Shown here: piece after piece, positions 23,231 through 32,300 of the stretch | Layout: each line of letters starts with the position of its first letter | Numbering within the stretch: the stretch's first letter is position 1 | Origin: Rhodospirillales bacterium | GTDB taxonomy: Bacteria > Pseudomonadota > Alphaproteobacteria > Acetobacterales > Acetobacteraceae | Length of the DNA stretch: 41,424 nt | Assembly (NCBI GenBank): GCA_025359905.1 | Contig: JANYDF010000079.1 | Span: forward strand, 1 to 41,424 | Direction: 5' to 3' | Translations under genes and position numbers: made by a program | The notes under the pieces: generated by a model | Told to the model about the DNA's origin: nothing | The model's input: the letters and a program-made list of their open reading frames with translations, nothing else | Databases searched by the model: none

Positions 23231-24582
23231 ACCGGCAACGTCACCAGCGCCTGAATCCCGCCAGTGGCGCGATTGGTCAGCGTCACTTCGCCGCCGTGGG
23301 CGCGCAGAATGTTGCGCGCGATGGTCAACCCGAGGCCGACGCCGCCGGTTTCACGGTTGCGGCTGGTCTCCAGCCGCTGGAACGGTTGAAACAATCGGTC
23401 GCACTCCTCTGGGGGAATGCCGGGACCGCTGTCTTCGATGGTCAGCCGCACCTGCCGCCCGGCGATACCATGCACCGTCACCAGCGCGCTGCCGCCGTAT
23501 TTCACCGCGTTGATCACCAGATTGGTCAGCGCCCGCTTGAGCGCAAACGGGCGGGCCAGCACGGTCAGCGACGTAGCACCGGAATAGGCCAGTTGCTCGG
23601 CCGTGTCGGGCTGCGCGTCGGCGGTCTCATCCAGCACGGTGCGCACCAGCGCCACCAGATCGACCGGGCTGAGCGGTTCATCGGCCGCCGTGTCGCGGCC
23701 CACGGCGAGCGAGGCCGCCACCATCGCTTCCAACTCATCGAGATCGGCGAGCATCTTACGGTGTTGCTCACTGTCCTCCATAAATTCGGCGCGCAGTTTC
23801 AGCCGGGTGATCGGGGTACGCAGATCGTGGCTGATCGCCGCCAGCATTAGGTTCCGGTCGGACAGCAGCCGGCGGATGCGTTCGGCCATGGTGTTGAACG
23901 CAATTGCGGCCGTGGAGACCTCCGCAGGCCCGCCCTCGGGAAGCGGCGGGGCGTTGACGTCGCGGCCGAGCCGCTCGGCCGCGGCGGCCAGCGTGACCAC
24001 TGGCTCCACCATGCGGCGCACCGCCCAGAGTGTTAACAAGACGGCGGTGACCGACATGATAGCGAATGCGATCAGGAAATGGTTCGAGAACCACGGCGAC
24101 GGCGCCGGTGTCAGCATGCTGATATTGAGCCAGCGGCCATCGGCCAATTGCAGGCCGGCCGTGACATGGCCGATATCGGGGCTGCCGAACCAGACATCCT
24201 GCCCGGGCCGAAGCTCGGGCGCCAGCGGCAGCAACGCCATGTGCTTGCGGTACCGGCGCACCTCGTCGTCATTGGCCAGCGGCAAATCGGGCGATGGCGG
24301 CGCCGAATCGATGGTGGCATCGCTGTCATCGCGGACGCTGAATTCTTTGACGAGTGCCAGCTGCTGCGCCCGGTCCGCCTGTAGCACCGAGCGGTACAAG
24401 CTCGCGGCGCGCACGGCGGCAACCCGCACCTGCGCGTGCTCAATCAGGTCCACCCGGTCGAGCGCATGGATGGTCAGGCCCAGCACCTGCACCAGCACCA
24501 AGGAAACCAGCAGCACCAGTGCCGTGCGTCCGGCCAGACTGTGCGGCCAAATCCAACGCGGCAGCCGCGCCGCCACGATCAC
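23227..24582 (-). CDS. Sensor histidine kinase (EnvZ-like)
   Basis: The 451-residue membrane histidine kinase has a first helix (TALVLLVSLVLVQVLGLTIH, about 20-39), a periplasmic sensor region (about 40-165), a second helix (about 168-187), then HAMP (about 188-242). The dimerisation/phosphoacceptor box is AAISHDLRTPITRLKLRAEF with His252. The ATPase domain has N-box LVINAVKYG, G1 DSGPGIPPEE and G2 GGVGLGLTIARNIL. The HDLRTPITRL box and size place it with EnvZ-type kinases. The signal sensed is unknown. The start is GTG 24582, overlapping the regulator stop by four bases. Confidence 0.93.
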   Translation of the reverse strand: MIVAARLPRWIWPHSLAGRTALVLLVSLVLVQVLGLTIHALDRVDLIEHAQVRVAAVRAASLYRSVLQADRAQQLALVKEFSVRDDSDATIDSAPPSPDLPLANDDEVRRYRKHMALLPLAPELRPGQDVWFGSPDIGHVTAGLQLADGRWLNISMLTPAPSPWFSNHFLIAFAIMSVTAVLLTLWAVRRMVEPVVTLAAAAERLGRDVNAPPLPEGGPAEVSTAAIAFNTMAERIRRLLSDRNLMLAAISHDLRTPITRLKLRAEFMEDSEQHRKMLADLDELEAMVAASLAVGRDTAADEPLSPVDLVALVRTVLDETADAQPDTAEQLAYSGATSLTVLARPFALKRALTNLVINAVKYGGSALVTVHGIAGRQVRLTIEDSGPGIPPEECDRLFQPFQRLETSRNRETGGVGLGLTIARNILRAHGGEVTLTNRATGGIQALVTLPV

Positions 24583-25343
24583 CGGCGCTCGACCTCGGCC
24601 GCGAAAATATACCCGCCGCCGCGCACCGTCTTGATCAATTGGGCCTGCCGCCCGTCGTCATCCAGCTTGCGGCGCAGGCGGCTGATGGCGACATCGATGG
24701 CGCGGTCGAACGGCCCAGCCGGGCGGCCACGCAGCAAGTCGAGCAGCATATCGCGGGTCAGCACCCGATTCGGGCGCTCGGCGAGCGCCAGCAACAGGTC
24801 GTACTCACCGGCGGTCAACGGCACTTCAGCGCCTTCGGGATTCATCAGCCGGCGGCGCGCAGGCTCCAGCGTCCAATTCGAGAAGCACATAGCGCGTGGC
24901 GCTGCCTCGCGCCGCGTTGCCGCCTCGCCAGCGCGGCGCAGCACAGCGCGCATGCGGGCCAGCAGCTCGCGCGGATTGAACGGCTTGGGCAAATAGTCGT
25001 CCGCGCCAAGCTCCAACCCGGCGATCCGGTCGGTTTCCTCACCGCGCGCCGTTAGCATCACGATGGGCACGTCGGACTGCTCGCGCAGCCACGCGGCGAA
25101 GCCCATGCCGCTCTGGCCCGGCAACATCAAATCGAGCACAATCAGTTGAAACGCGCCGGGCGACCACAGGCGGCGGGCTTCGCGCGCATCGCGAACGGCG
25201 GTCACCTGAAAGTGCTCACGCTCCAGGAACCGGGTCAGCAGTTCGCGAATTTCGCGATCATCGTCAACGATCAGGATATGCTGCGCGGTGCCAGGCGACT
25301 GCGCCTGATACGGTGCGGAGACGGCAAGGGTCGAAGTTTCCAT
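24579..25343 (-). CDS. Response regulator, OmpR family
   Basis: The 254-residue regulator has a receiver domain (about 22-135: HILIVDDDREIRELL, phospho-acceptor Asp71 in LIVLDLMLPG, ADDYLPKPFNPRELL) and a C-terminal winged-helix DNA-binding domain (LTAGEYDLLLALAERPNRVL, then DVAISRLRRKLDDD and IKTVRGGGYIF). It is coupled to the EnvZ-like kinase. Its promoter should lie in the AT-richer gap 25344-25420, shared with the divergent glycosylase gene. No target sites could be assigned. Confidence 0.94.
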   Translation of the reverse strand: METSTLAVSAPYQAQSPGTAQHILIVDDDREIRELLTRFLEREHFQVTAVRDAREARRLWSPGAFQLIVLDLMLPGQSGMGFAAWLREQSDVPIVMLTARGEETDRIAGLELGADDYLPKPFNPRELLARMRAVLRRAGEAATRREAAPRAMCFSNWTLEPARRRLMNPEGAEVPLTAGEYDLLLALAERPNRVLTRDMLLDLLRGRPAGPFDRAIDVAISRLRRKLDDDGRQAQLIKTVRGGGYIFAAEVERR

Positions 25344-25420
25344 GGCCCCACTCTAATACCAACTCATATTTCTATACATATGGGATTGCATTGCAGCGCA
25401 AAGCGTCCGACGCCAATTGC

Positions 25421-26110
25421 ATGGTAGACCCAATCCCTGTGCTTCCGCCCGATGCCCGCGCCGGACTCGCCGCGCTGTGCGCGATGGACGCCGACTTGGC
25501 GCGCATCGAGCCTGCGGCCGGGCCGTTGCCCTGGCGCACCCGTCCGGGCGGCTTCAGCGGGCTGTTGCAGGCCATCATGGGCCAGCAAATCAGCAATCAG
25601 GCCGCCGCCGCCATCTGGCGCCGCCTCGCCGCCGTACCCGGGGCCATCACACCGCGCGGCCTATTGGCGCTGGACGACGACGCTTTGCGCGGGGCTGGCC
25701 TATCGCGGCCGAAAGTGTCGCACGCCCGCTCATTGGCGGTGGCCTTCGTCGATGGCACGCTATCCGAAGAAGGCATCGCGGCGCGCGACGATACGGCAGC
25801 GATCGCGCTGCTCGCCTCGGTGCGCGGCCTCGGCCCTTGGACGGCAGAAGTCTATTTGCTGTTCGCGCTGCAACGCAGCGACGTGTTTCCAGCCGGCGAC
25901 TTGGCGCTTGCCGCCGCCGTCATGCACCTGAAAGGGCTGGCCGCCCGGCCGGCGCCAAAGGCCCTGCGCGACATGGCCGAGGCATGGCGCCCGCACCGCT
26001 CACTCGCCGCCCGGCTGCTATGGCATCACTGGCGTCACGTCACCGGACGGCCCTCGATGGACGACCCAGTCCTGATTGATCCGCCGGTGGACGCGCCGCC
26101 GCCAGCGTGA
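25421..26110 (+). CDS. DNA-3-methyladenine glycosylase II (AlkA-like)
   Basis: The 229-residue helix-hairpin-helix DNA glycosylase removes alkylated bases in base-excision repair. Visible are GLLQAIMGQQISNQAAAAIW, SRPKVSHARSLAVAF, the helix-hairpin-helix LASVRGLGPWTAEVYLLFAL (about 131-150) and the catalytic aspartate in FPAGDLAL (Asp160). No Fe-S cysteine cluster is present, which fits AlkA rather than Nth/MutY. ATG 25421 is chosen because the conserved part begins soon after. The frame is open upstream to 25313, but that overlaps the divergent regulator gene. The next gene starts 26 nt downstream. Confidence 0.9.
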   Translation: MVDPIPVLPPDARAGLAALCAMDADLARIEPAAGPLPWRTRPGGFSGLLQAIMGQQISNQAAAAIWRRLAAVPGAITPRGLLALDDDALRGAGLSRPKVSHARSLAVAFVDGTLSEEGIAARDDTAAIALLASVRGLGPWTAEVYLLFALQRSDVFPAGDLALAAAVMHLKGLAARPAPKALRDMAEAWRPHRSLAARLLWHHWRHVTGRPSMDDPVLIDPPVDAPPPA

Positions 26111-26135
26111 CAAACGGGCTGCTGGAGGGTCCGCC

Positions 26136-26924
26136 ATGTTCAGCCATCACCCGAATTTGCCCGTCACCCGCGTGGGCGACATTGCCGTCGTCACGTTCGA
26201 CCGGGCGGAAGTGCGCAACGCCTTCAATCTGGCGATGTGGACGGCGCTGCAAACCACGATGGAGGCGCTATCGGCCGATGATAGCCTGCGCTGCGTGGTG
26301 CTGCGCGGGGCCGGCGGCACGGCGTTCTGCGCCGGGGCGGACATCTCGGCCTTCGTCACCGAGCGCGGCACCCGCGCGCTGGAGGACCATTACGGCGCGG
26401 TGCTGCATACCTCGATGCAGTCGATCCGGCTGTGCCAGCATCCGGTGGTGGCGCAAATCAGCGGCTTTTGCCTCGGCGGCGGTGCCGGGATCGCCACGAT
26501 GTGCGACTTTCGCGTCGGCGGCGAGGGCGTGAAGTTCGGCATCACCGCGCGCAACCTGGGCATTTGGTACCCGTATGCCGAGATCGACCCGATCATTCAG
26601 TTGGCTGGAACCGCCGTGGTGGCGGAGATCCTGATCGAGGGCCGCATTTTCACTGGCCGCGAAGCGTATGAAAAAGGCCTGCTGTCGCGCGTGGTAGCCG
26701 ACGATGCGGTGGAAGCCGAGGCGATGGCGCTGGCCACCCGGATCGGCGAAGGCAGCCCATTGGCAGCCCGCTTTCACAAAGCCGCGCTGCGCAAGCTGCG
26801 CGGTCCGTTGCCAATCACGCCGCAAGAAGATCTGGCGGTTAACGGCTTCGTCGAGACCGAAGATTTTCAGAACGCGTTCCGCGCGTTCAACGCCAAGCAA
26901 AAGCCGGTGTGGCGCGGACGCTAA
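26136..26924 (+). CDS. Enoyl-CoA hydratase/isomerase family protein
   Basis: This 262-residue member of the crotonase superfamily shows the N-terminal VVTFDRAEVRNAFNLAMW, the first oxyanion-hole block RGAGGTAFCAGADISAF, and the second block SGFCLGGGAGIATMCDFRV. The region that normally supplies the second catalytic glutamate (as in GLxPGxGGTQR of classical hydratases) reads ARNLGIWYPYAEIDPIIQLA instead. The exact reaction (hydratase, isomerase or other acyl-CoA chemistry) therefore cannot be assigned. The ATG at 26136 has a strong GGAGGG 6 nt upstream. Confidence 0.88.
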   Translation: MFSHHPNLPVTRVGDIAVVTFDRAEVRNAFNLAMWTALQTTMEALSADDSLRCVVLRGAGGTAFCAGADISAFVTERGTRALEDHYGAVLHTSMQSIRLCQHPVVAQISGFCLGGGAGIATMCDFRVGGEGVKFGITARNLGIWYPYAEIDPIIQLAGTAVVAEILIEGRIFTGREAYEKGLLSRVVADDAVEAEAMALATRIGEGSPLAARFHKAALRKLRGPLPITPQEDLAVNGFVETEDFQNAFRAFNAKQKPVWRGR

Positions 26925-26991
26925 GCCCGCCTTCACCGCCTATTAACCTGTTGCGGCCAACCTGCGCAGATTCTCGCGGGAAAAATGCCGC

Positions 26992-28140
26992 ATGCAGACT
27001 GCCGCAGCACTCGGCATCGAACTGCCAAAGCCGGTCCACGGCCATCAACCGAGCACGTTCCTCGAACGCGGCGTTGTGGTGCCGTACACCACGCCGCACT
27101 TGGCCGGGGCGAGGGTGCGGCCGGGGGAGCGGGCCGGGCTCGAATTGATTGTGCCCAATTTGTCCGGCGGGCGCGGCGTGTATGTGCTGCCGCTGGACGG
27201 CATTCTAGCGCTGTGCAGTCCGACGCTGCATGACCGGGCGCTGAATACCCGCATTGCCGGGCTGCGCAGCGTCAGCCCCAGCGCGATCCGCCTCGCCGCG
27301 CGTGAAATTGCCGCCGAAGGTTTGGCCGGGGCGGCCGTCGCGGGCAGTGCCGCCGCTACGCTGGCTGCGGAGCAACAGCAGGGTTTGCTGGCGCATCTGG
27401 AATTGGTGCTGGAGTTGCTGCGGCAGGTGGAACCGCGCGGTGCGGACTGGGCGCCGCCGGATCAGAAAGACCCCGAGCAAATCGGCCGCCGGGCCCGTGC
27501 CGTGCTGGCGGCGCTGTCGCCGCAAACCGGGCGCAGCGGCGAGGTCATGATGGCGGTGCTGGAAGAACTGGCAATCCTGTACCGCGCGGTCGGCGTCGGG
27601 CGGCAAACCCCGCTGGCGCGGCTCTCGGTGCTGATTGGCATGGTCGATGGATTGCGCCAGGAAATGCAGCTATTTCATCGCGCAAGTGGCGCGAGCGGCA
27701 GCGCAGAGGCCGAAATCATCGCCGTCACGGCGGGACTGACGCTGCGCAGCGCTCGCGCCACGCTGCACGACGCGCGCGCCACGCTGGCCAACTTGCCCGC
27801 GCTGCTCAATCGCTGGCTCGCCGAACCGGCCGCCGTCGGCCGCCTTGTCTCGCGCCCCGAATGGCTGCTGGATGGCTGGGAGCGGATTTGCCTGTTGTGG
27901 CGCGCGGCGGACGAACGCATCGACCGCAAACTGACGCTCAGCGAAATGGTAGCGCTGGTGCCGACCATCCCGCGTGAGGCGGCTGGCTGGGTGGCAGGCA
28001 GCATCGAGATGGCCGACGACCTGCTGCGCCATCGCCGCAAGGTTGTGTTGGGCGAAGATTGGCGCACCGGCGTGACCGTCACCGATCTGGTCGAGCGCAA
28101 CGAGCGGCTGCGGGCGATGTCGCCCGGTGGCCCGGCATGA
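26992..28140 (+). CDS. Conserved-looking protein of unknown function
   Basis: I do not recognise this 382-residue protein. The first 80 residues (GIELPKPVHGHQPSTFLERG, VVPYTTPHLAGARVRPGERA) look like a small beta domain ending in YVLPLDGILALCSPTLHDRA. The rest is helical and Ala/Leu/Arg-rich, with GMVDGLRQEMQLFHRA and a PTIPREAAGWV segment. No signal peptide or membrane helix is seen, so it is probably cytosolic. The ATG at 26992 has only a distant GGGA. The next gene starts 34 nt after the stop on the same strand and is probably a functional partner. Confidence 0.75.
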   Translation: MQTAAALGIELPKPVHGHQPSTFLERGVVVPYTTPHLAGARVRPGERAGLELIVPNLSGGRGVYVLPLDGILALCSPTLHDRALNTRIAGLRSVSPSAIRLAAREIAAEGLAGAAVAGSAAATLAAEQQQGLLAHLELVLELLRQVEPRGADWAPPDQKDPEQIGRRARAVLAALSPQTGRSGEVMMAVLEELAILYRAVGVGRQTPLARLSVLIGMVDGLRQEMQLFHRASGASGSAEAEIIAVTAGLTLRSARATLHDARATLANLPALLNRWLAEPAAVGRLVSRPEWLLDGWERICLLWRAADERIDRKLTLSEMVALVPTIPREAAGWVAGSIEMADDLLRHRRKVVLGEDWRTGVTVTDLVERNERLRAMSPGGPA

Positions 28141-28174
28141 TCCGCAGCAGCGCCGATTCGATAGGGAGCGGCCG

Positions 28175-29374
28175 ATGACGCAAGACCCGCGCGGCAATGA
28201 ACTGCGCCAATTGAAACGTGAGATGGTAGCCGCCGACGATGTCCAGGTGCGGCGGCTGGTGGCGCTGGTTGACCGGGTGGCCGTGCGCGGCGAAGCCGAT
28301 GCGTTGATCGCGGCATTGCGCCCCCGCTTGGCCCAATTGCGCCCGCCCCGCCCGTTGCGCTTCGAGCGGCTGCTGTTCCTGCCGCTCGATCCACTCATTC
28401 TGCCGCCGTCGTCTTGGCGGCCCGGTTCGGTCGGTATTCCGCGCATGGCGCTGAAGGCGCTCGCCGGGGTGGTCAATGCCGGGCTGGGCGATCAGGCCTG
28501 GACGCTGAACGCTTTGATCGCCGAACGCAGTACGGCCGATACCGCCATCGCCGCCGAGGCCGGTGCGCAATTGTGGCCGCTGGCGGCCGGCATCCTGCGC
28601 CAAGCCAGCACGCCGGCGGGCTGGACCGAGGCATCCGGCCTGCACGCCAGCGAATTCCCGCCGCTGACCGCCTCGCTCGCGGCGCTGCTCGATGAAGGCA
28701 CGGCATTGTGGGATCTCGCATCGCCACACGACGAACCGCCCGATCCGGCCAACTGCGAGCGCCTGCTGACCGGGGCGGCGGCCCACGGCGCGCAGCCGCT
28801 GGCCATGATGCTGGCGCTGCTGCTGGCGCGGCTGCCGCTGGCCGGGCATTTGCTGCAATACGCCGACGATCTGGCGGCCAAGGCGAGCGACAGCGGCAAG
28901 ATTGCGCCAGACCGGGCGCTGGACTTCTTGCTATCCGGGATCGAGCACGGCGGCGAGGAACACGGTGCATTCCCGTCCGATGTCGACGAAATACGCCGCG
29001 CGGCGCTGCTGCTGGAAACCCTGGTCGCGCAAAGTGCCCGCCGCCCGACACGGGCGGCACGGCTGGAACGGGTGCGCCGGCGGCTCGACGAATCATGCCG
29101 TGATGCTTTCAGCACCAGCACCGCCGGGTTGGCCAGCGAACTCACCGCCAGCGGGCTGGCGGTCCCCGATCCGGCCGCGCTGGAAGCCTCGGCCCGGCAT
29201 GTGCGCCGGGTGGACGCCGTCGGGCGGCGGCTCGGCGGGGCGTCGTTTTACGATACGACGTTAAGACACACGGCGGAGCGGCTCGGCGCCTGTCCTGGTC
29301 TGGGCAAAGTCGCGCGGCTGCGGCTGGCCGAGATCTTACTCGGACCAGACGCAGCCTTGGCCTTGTTCGGCTAA
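28175..29374 (+). CDS. Conserved-looking protein of unknown function (partner of preceding gene)
   Basis: This 399-residue protein is also unrecognised. It is predicted cytosolic and mostly helical. Recognisable stretches are RFERLLFLPLDPLILPPSSW, GIPRMALKALAGVVNAGLG and RRRLDESCRDAFSTSTAGLA. The ATG at 28175 follows GGGAG by 6 nt. It is convergent with Hint protein 1, and the two reading frames overlap by four bases (29371-29374). Co-transcription with the preceding gene is likely. Confidence 0.75.
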   Translation: MTQDPRGNELRQLKREMVAADDVQVRRLVALVDRVAVRGEADALIAALRPRLAQLRPPRPLRFERLLFLPLDPLILPPSSWRPGSVGIPRMALKALAGVVNAGLGDQAWTLNALIAERSTADTAIAAEAGAQLWPLAAGILRQASTPAGWTEASGLHASEFPPLTASLAALLDEGTALWDLASPHDEPPDPANCERLLTGAAAHGAQPLAMMLALLLARLPLAGHLLQYADDLAAKASDSGKIAPDRALDFLLSGIEHGGEEHGAFPSDVDEIRRAALLLETLVAQSARRPTRAARLERVRRRLDESCRDAFSTSTAGLASELTASGLAVPDPAALEASARHVRRVDAVGRRLGGASFYDTTLRHTAERLGACPGLGKVARLRLAEILLGPDAALALFG

Positions 29375-32300
29375 GCGGCGGCCCTCGCGACATCGGGCAG
29401 CGCCAGCCGGTGATGCGACCAGAATGCCGGGCGGCCGGTCAGCGTGGCCGTGATCCGGCGCACGGCATGCGGCAGGCGCGCCAGGCCATTGGTCCAGCGC
29501 AGCGGCTCGCCGCCGGCGCTTTCGTCCGGGTGCCAGCCATCGCCGTCCGCCAGATCGGCCAACGGCATAAACCTGCCGTCCAGGCGCAACCGGGCGACGC
29601 AAACGCCCAGGCTGCGCGGATCGCTGCTATCCGCCAGATGGTGGCCCGGCACCCAAACGCGCGAGACGAGGCTGACCCGTTCGCGCTGCGGCAGGTGGAA
29701 GCGATAAATGCCGTCCCGGTTGTGGCGTGGCGCGATCAAGCGGCCATCATCGGTCAGCACATGCAGTTCGGGGCAGTATTGGCGGAAATACCCCACCGCT
29801 TCCGCCCGGGCCAGCAAACGGTTGCGCACGGCTCGCAGCACCGGCCCGCTGAGCGCCAGCGGCAAACAGGTGGCATCCACCGGTTTGGCCGAGAAATCGG
29901 GGTGCATCCGGTGCAGCACTTTCGACTGCGCGAAGGCGCGGCGGTTGCCGGTGTCCAGGTACGATTCGGCTTGCACACCTTCGGCGACAATGACGTCGTG
30001 CTGGGCGAGTTCCACATGGAAGTATTCGCCGCGCGTGATCGCGCGGTCCTGAAAGATGGTGACGCCGTTGATCAGCCGTTCGGCCTGGATCAGCGCGCCG
30101 TCGAAGTGGAACGCATGACCGGGCGAGACCAGCAGATCGCGCGACGGCAAACCTTCGCCGAACGCGCCCTGGCGGATACGCACCGGCCAGACTTCGTGCG
30201 GGCGCGGATGGCGGCTGGCGTCGAAGCGGGTCGAGCCGATCCAAACGATGCGCTTGACCGGCGCGCCCAGCCCGGCGGGCGTCACCAGCCGGGTGCCCGG
30301 CCGCAGATGCTCGACCGGCAACTCGCCGCCTTCGGTCAGAATCCGCGTGCCGCGCAGGTAGCACGGCATGATGTCGGTGCCGCTGGCGCCGTCGGACGAC
30401 AACGGGAACACCGATCCCGCCGCAAAATCGCCGCCAAGGTTCAATTCGATGGTGTGGCCGCCCTCGATCACCTCCAGCGTGCCGCCCGCATTGACGATGG
30501 CGGTGCCGCCGGGTGCGAAGGCGATCCCGGTCAGATCGATGGTATCGCCGAGCGCGAAGCCGTGGATGATATTGGCGAAAGTTGAGACGCTGCCGCTGGT
30601 GCTCAGGTCGGCGGTGCCAATCGCCAGCACTGCGCTGCCAGTGAAATCGATGGTCCCGCTGCCTGCGGCGCCGCCGGCGTTGAGTTCCAAATGGCCGCTG
30701 TGCAGCGTGATGCCGCCGCTGAATGTATTGGCCGCCGTCAGTTTCAGCGTGCCGCTGCCGTTGACCAGCAGGCCGACGCTGCCTTTGATGTAGCTGGCCG
30801 AACCAATATAAGCCTGCCCCTGATCGTCGCCGATCTCGCCGCTGATCGTTTGGGTGCCGGTGGGCGCGAAGGTCAGCGTGTTGTTGCCTTGCAGGTAGAT
30901 GCCGTTGGCAAACGACTGGCCGCTGTTGGCGCCAATGCCGCCGATGGCGCCGGCCACTGCGCCGGCAGTGATGCCCGCAGCGCCGGCAATTGTCAGACTG
31001 GCGCCTTCCTGGACGAAGATATCGCCGCCCGCCGCCAACCCGCCGCCGCCGCCGTGCCCAGCATTGCCACCGCCGAAACCGCCGACGCCGACATTGGCCG
31101 GCACCGCTGCGCCACCGCCGCCACCACCGAAGCCGCCGAAACCGCCAATGGTAAAGCCGCCGCCGCCGCCGCCGCCGAAACCGCCGCGTGCGCCATATGC
31201 AGAGCCGCCGCCGCCGCCGCCGCCATAGCCACCGCGGCCGCCAATACCAACTGTGCTCGTGACGAGTTGGCCATTGAGGCCGCCCACGCCACCGCCGCCG
31301 CCGCCTAGGACGCCTGGACCCGGCAATCCGGTGCCGCCACCGCCGCCGCCGCCCGAAGCACCGCCGGGCACGCCACCATTGCCGCTACCGCCGCCAGCAG
31401 CGCCGGAAATGCCCCCCGCACTGCCCGGCAGGCCAGGTGCGCCGCCGCCGCCGAATATGCCGCCGCCGCCGCCGCCAGATCCGGAAAGGATTGTTCGCCC
31501 AGCCCCGCCAGCGCCGCCCAAACCGCCGCCGCCGCCGCCGCTCGCCGACGTGCTGCCGCCAGCGCCCCCCGTTGCACGGTCGTTCGCAAACGTCACGCCG
31601 CTGAGCGTCACGCTGCCGGCATTGCCCGCCACGTTGGCGCCGATGAACAGCGCGCCGCCCAACCCGGCCCCGCCGCCGCCGCCGTCCGCAGCGTTGCCGC
31701 CATGCGCATGCATGTTGTTCAGGGCCAAATTCTCGACCCGCAACGCGCCCGCATAGGCAAACAGCCCGCGCTCGTTGCCGCCGCCATCCAGCGTGTGACC
31801 ATGGCCGACGATGTCGAGCGTCACGCCGCTGTGCATGTTGATTGCGGCCAGAGCGGTACCGGACAGCAAGATGTCGCCGCCGAGGTCGATCTCGACGGTC
31901 CCTGTCGCAGTCACCTGCTCGGCGGCCAGAATGGCGGCATTGAGCTGCGCGATGGTGGTTGGCGCGATTGCCACGGCGCTGCCGCCCGAACCGTCGCCGA
32001 TCACGGCAAAGCTGTTGCCGGCGGGAGCGGTCAGCGCGAACGTCTCGCTATTGGCGCCGCTGGTGACCGTCAGCGTGCCGCTGCTCAGGATGGCGGTTGC
32101 GCCAGCGTTGTATGCCAGCAGCCGCAAATCCAGCACGTCGCCGGGCGCGAAATTGCTCACCACATTGGGGAACGCAACAGCGCCGCTGACCGGCGCGTCG
32201 AGTTGCAGCGCCGCCGGAGCGCCGGCGAACACGATGGCCCCGCTACCCGCTGAGGCCCCGCTGGCCAGTTCCAGCGTGGCACCGGCGCCAATCGTGCTGT

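Noticed and set aside
25344-25420. Divergent promoter between the response regulator and the glycosylase
   Set aside because: The gap is AT-richer and must contain promoters, but no hexamer pair could be chosen with confidence.
30361-30363. Intein splicing at the Hint cysteines
   Set aside because: No C-terminal extein junction (His-Asn followed by Cys/Ser/Thr) was seen. The domain matches Hint_2-type C-terminal autoprocessing, not a splicing intein.
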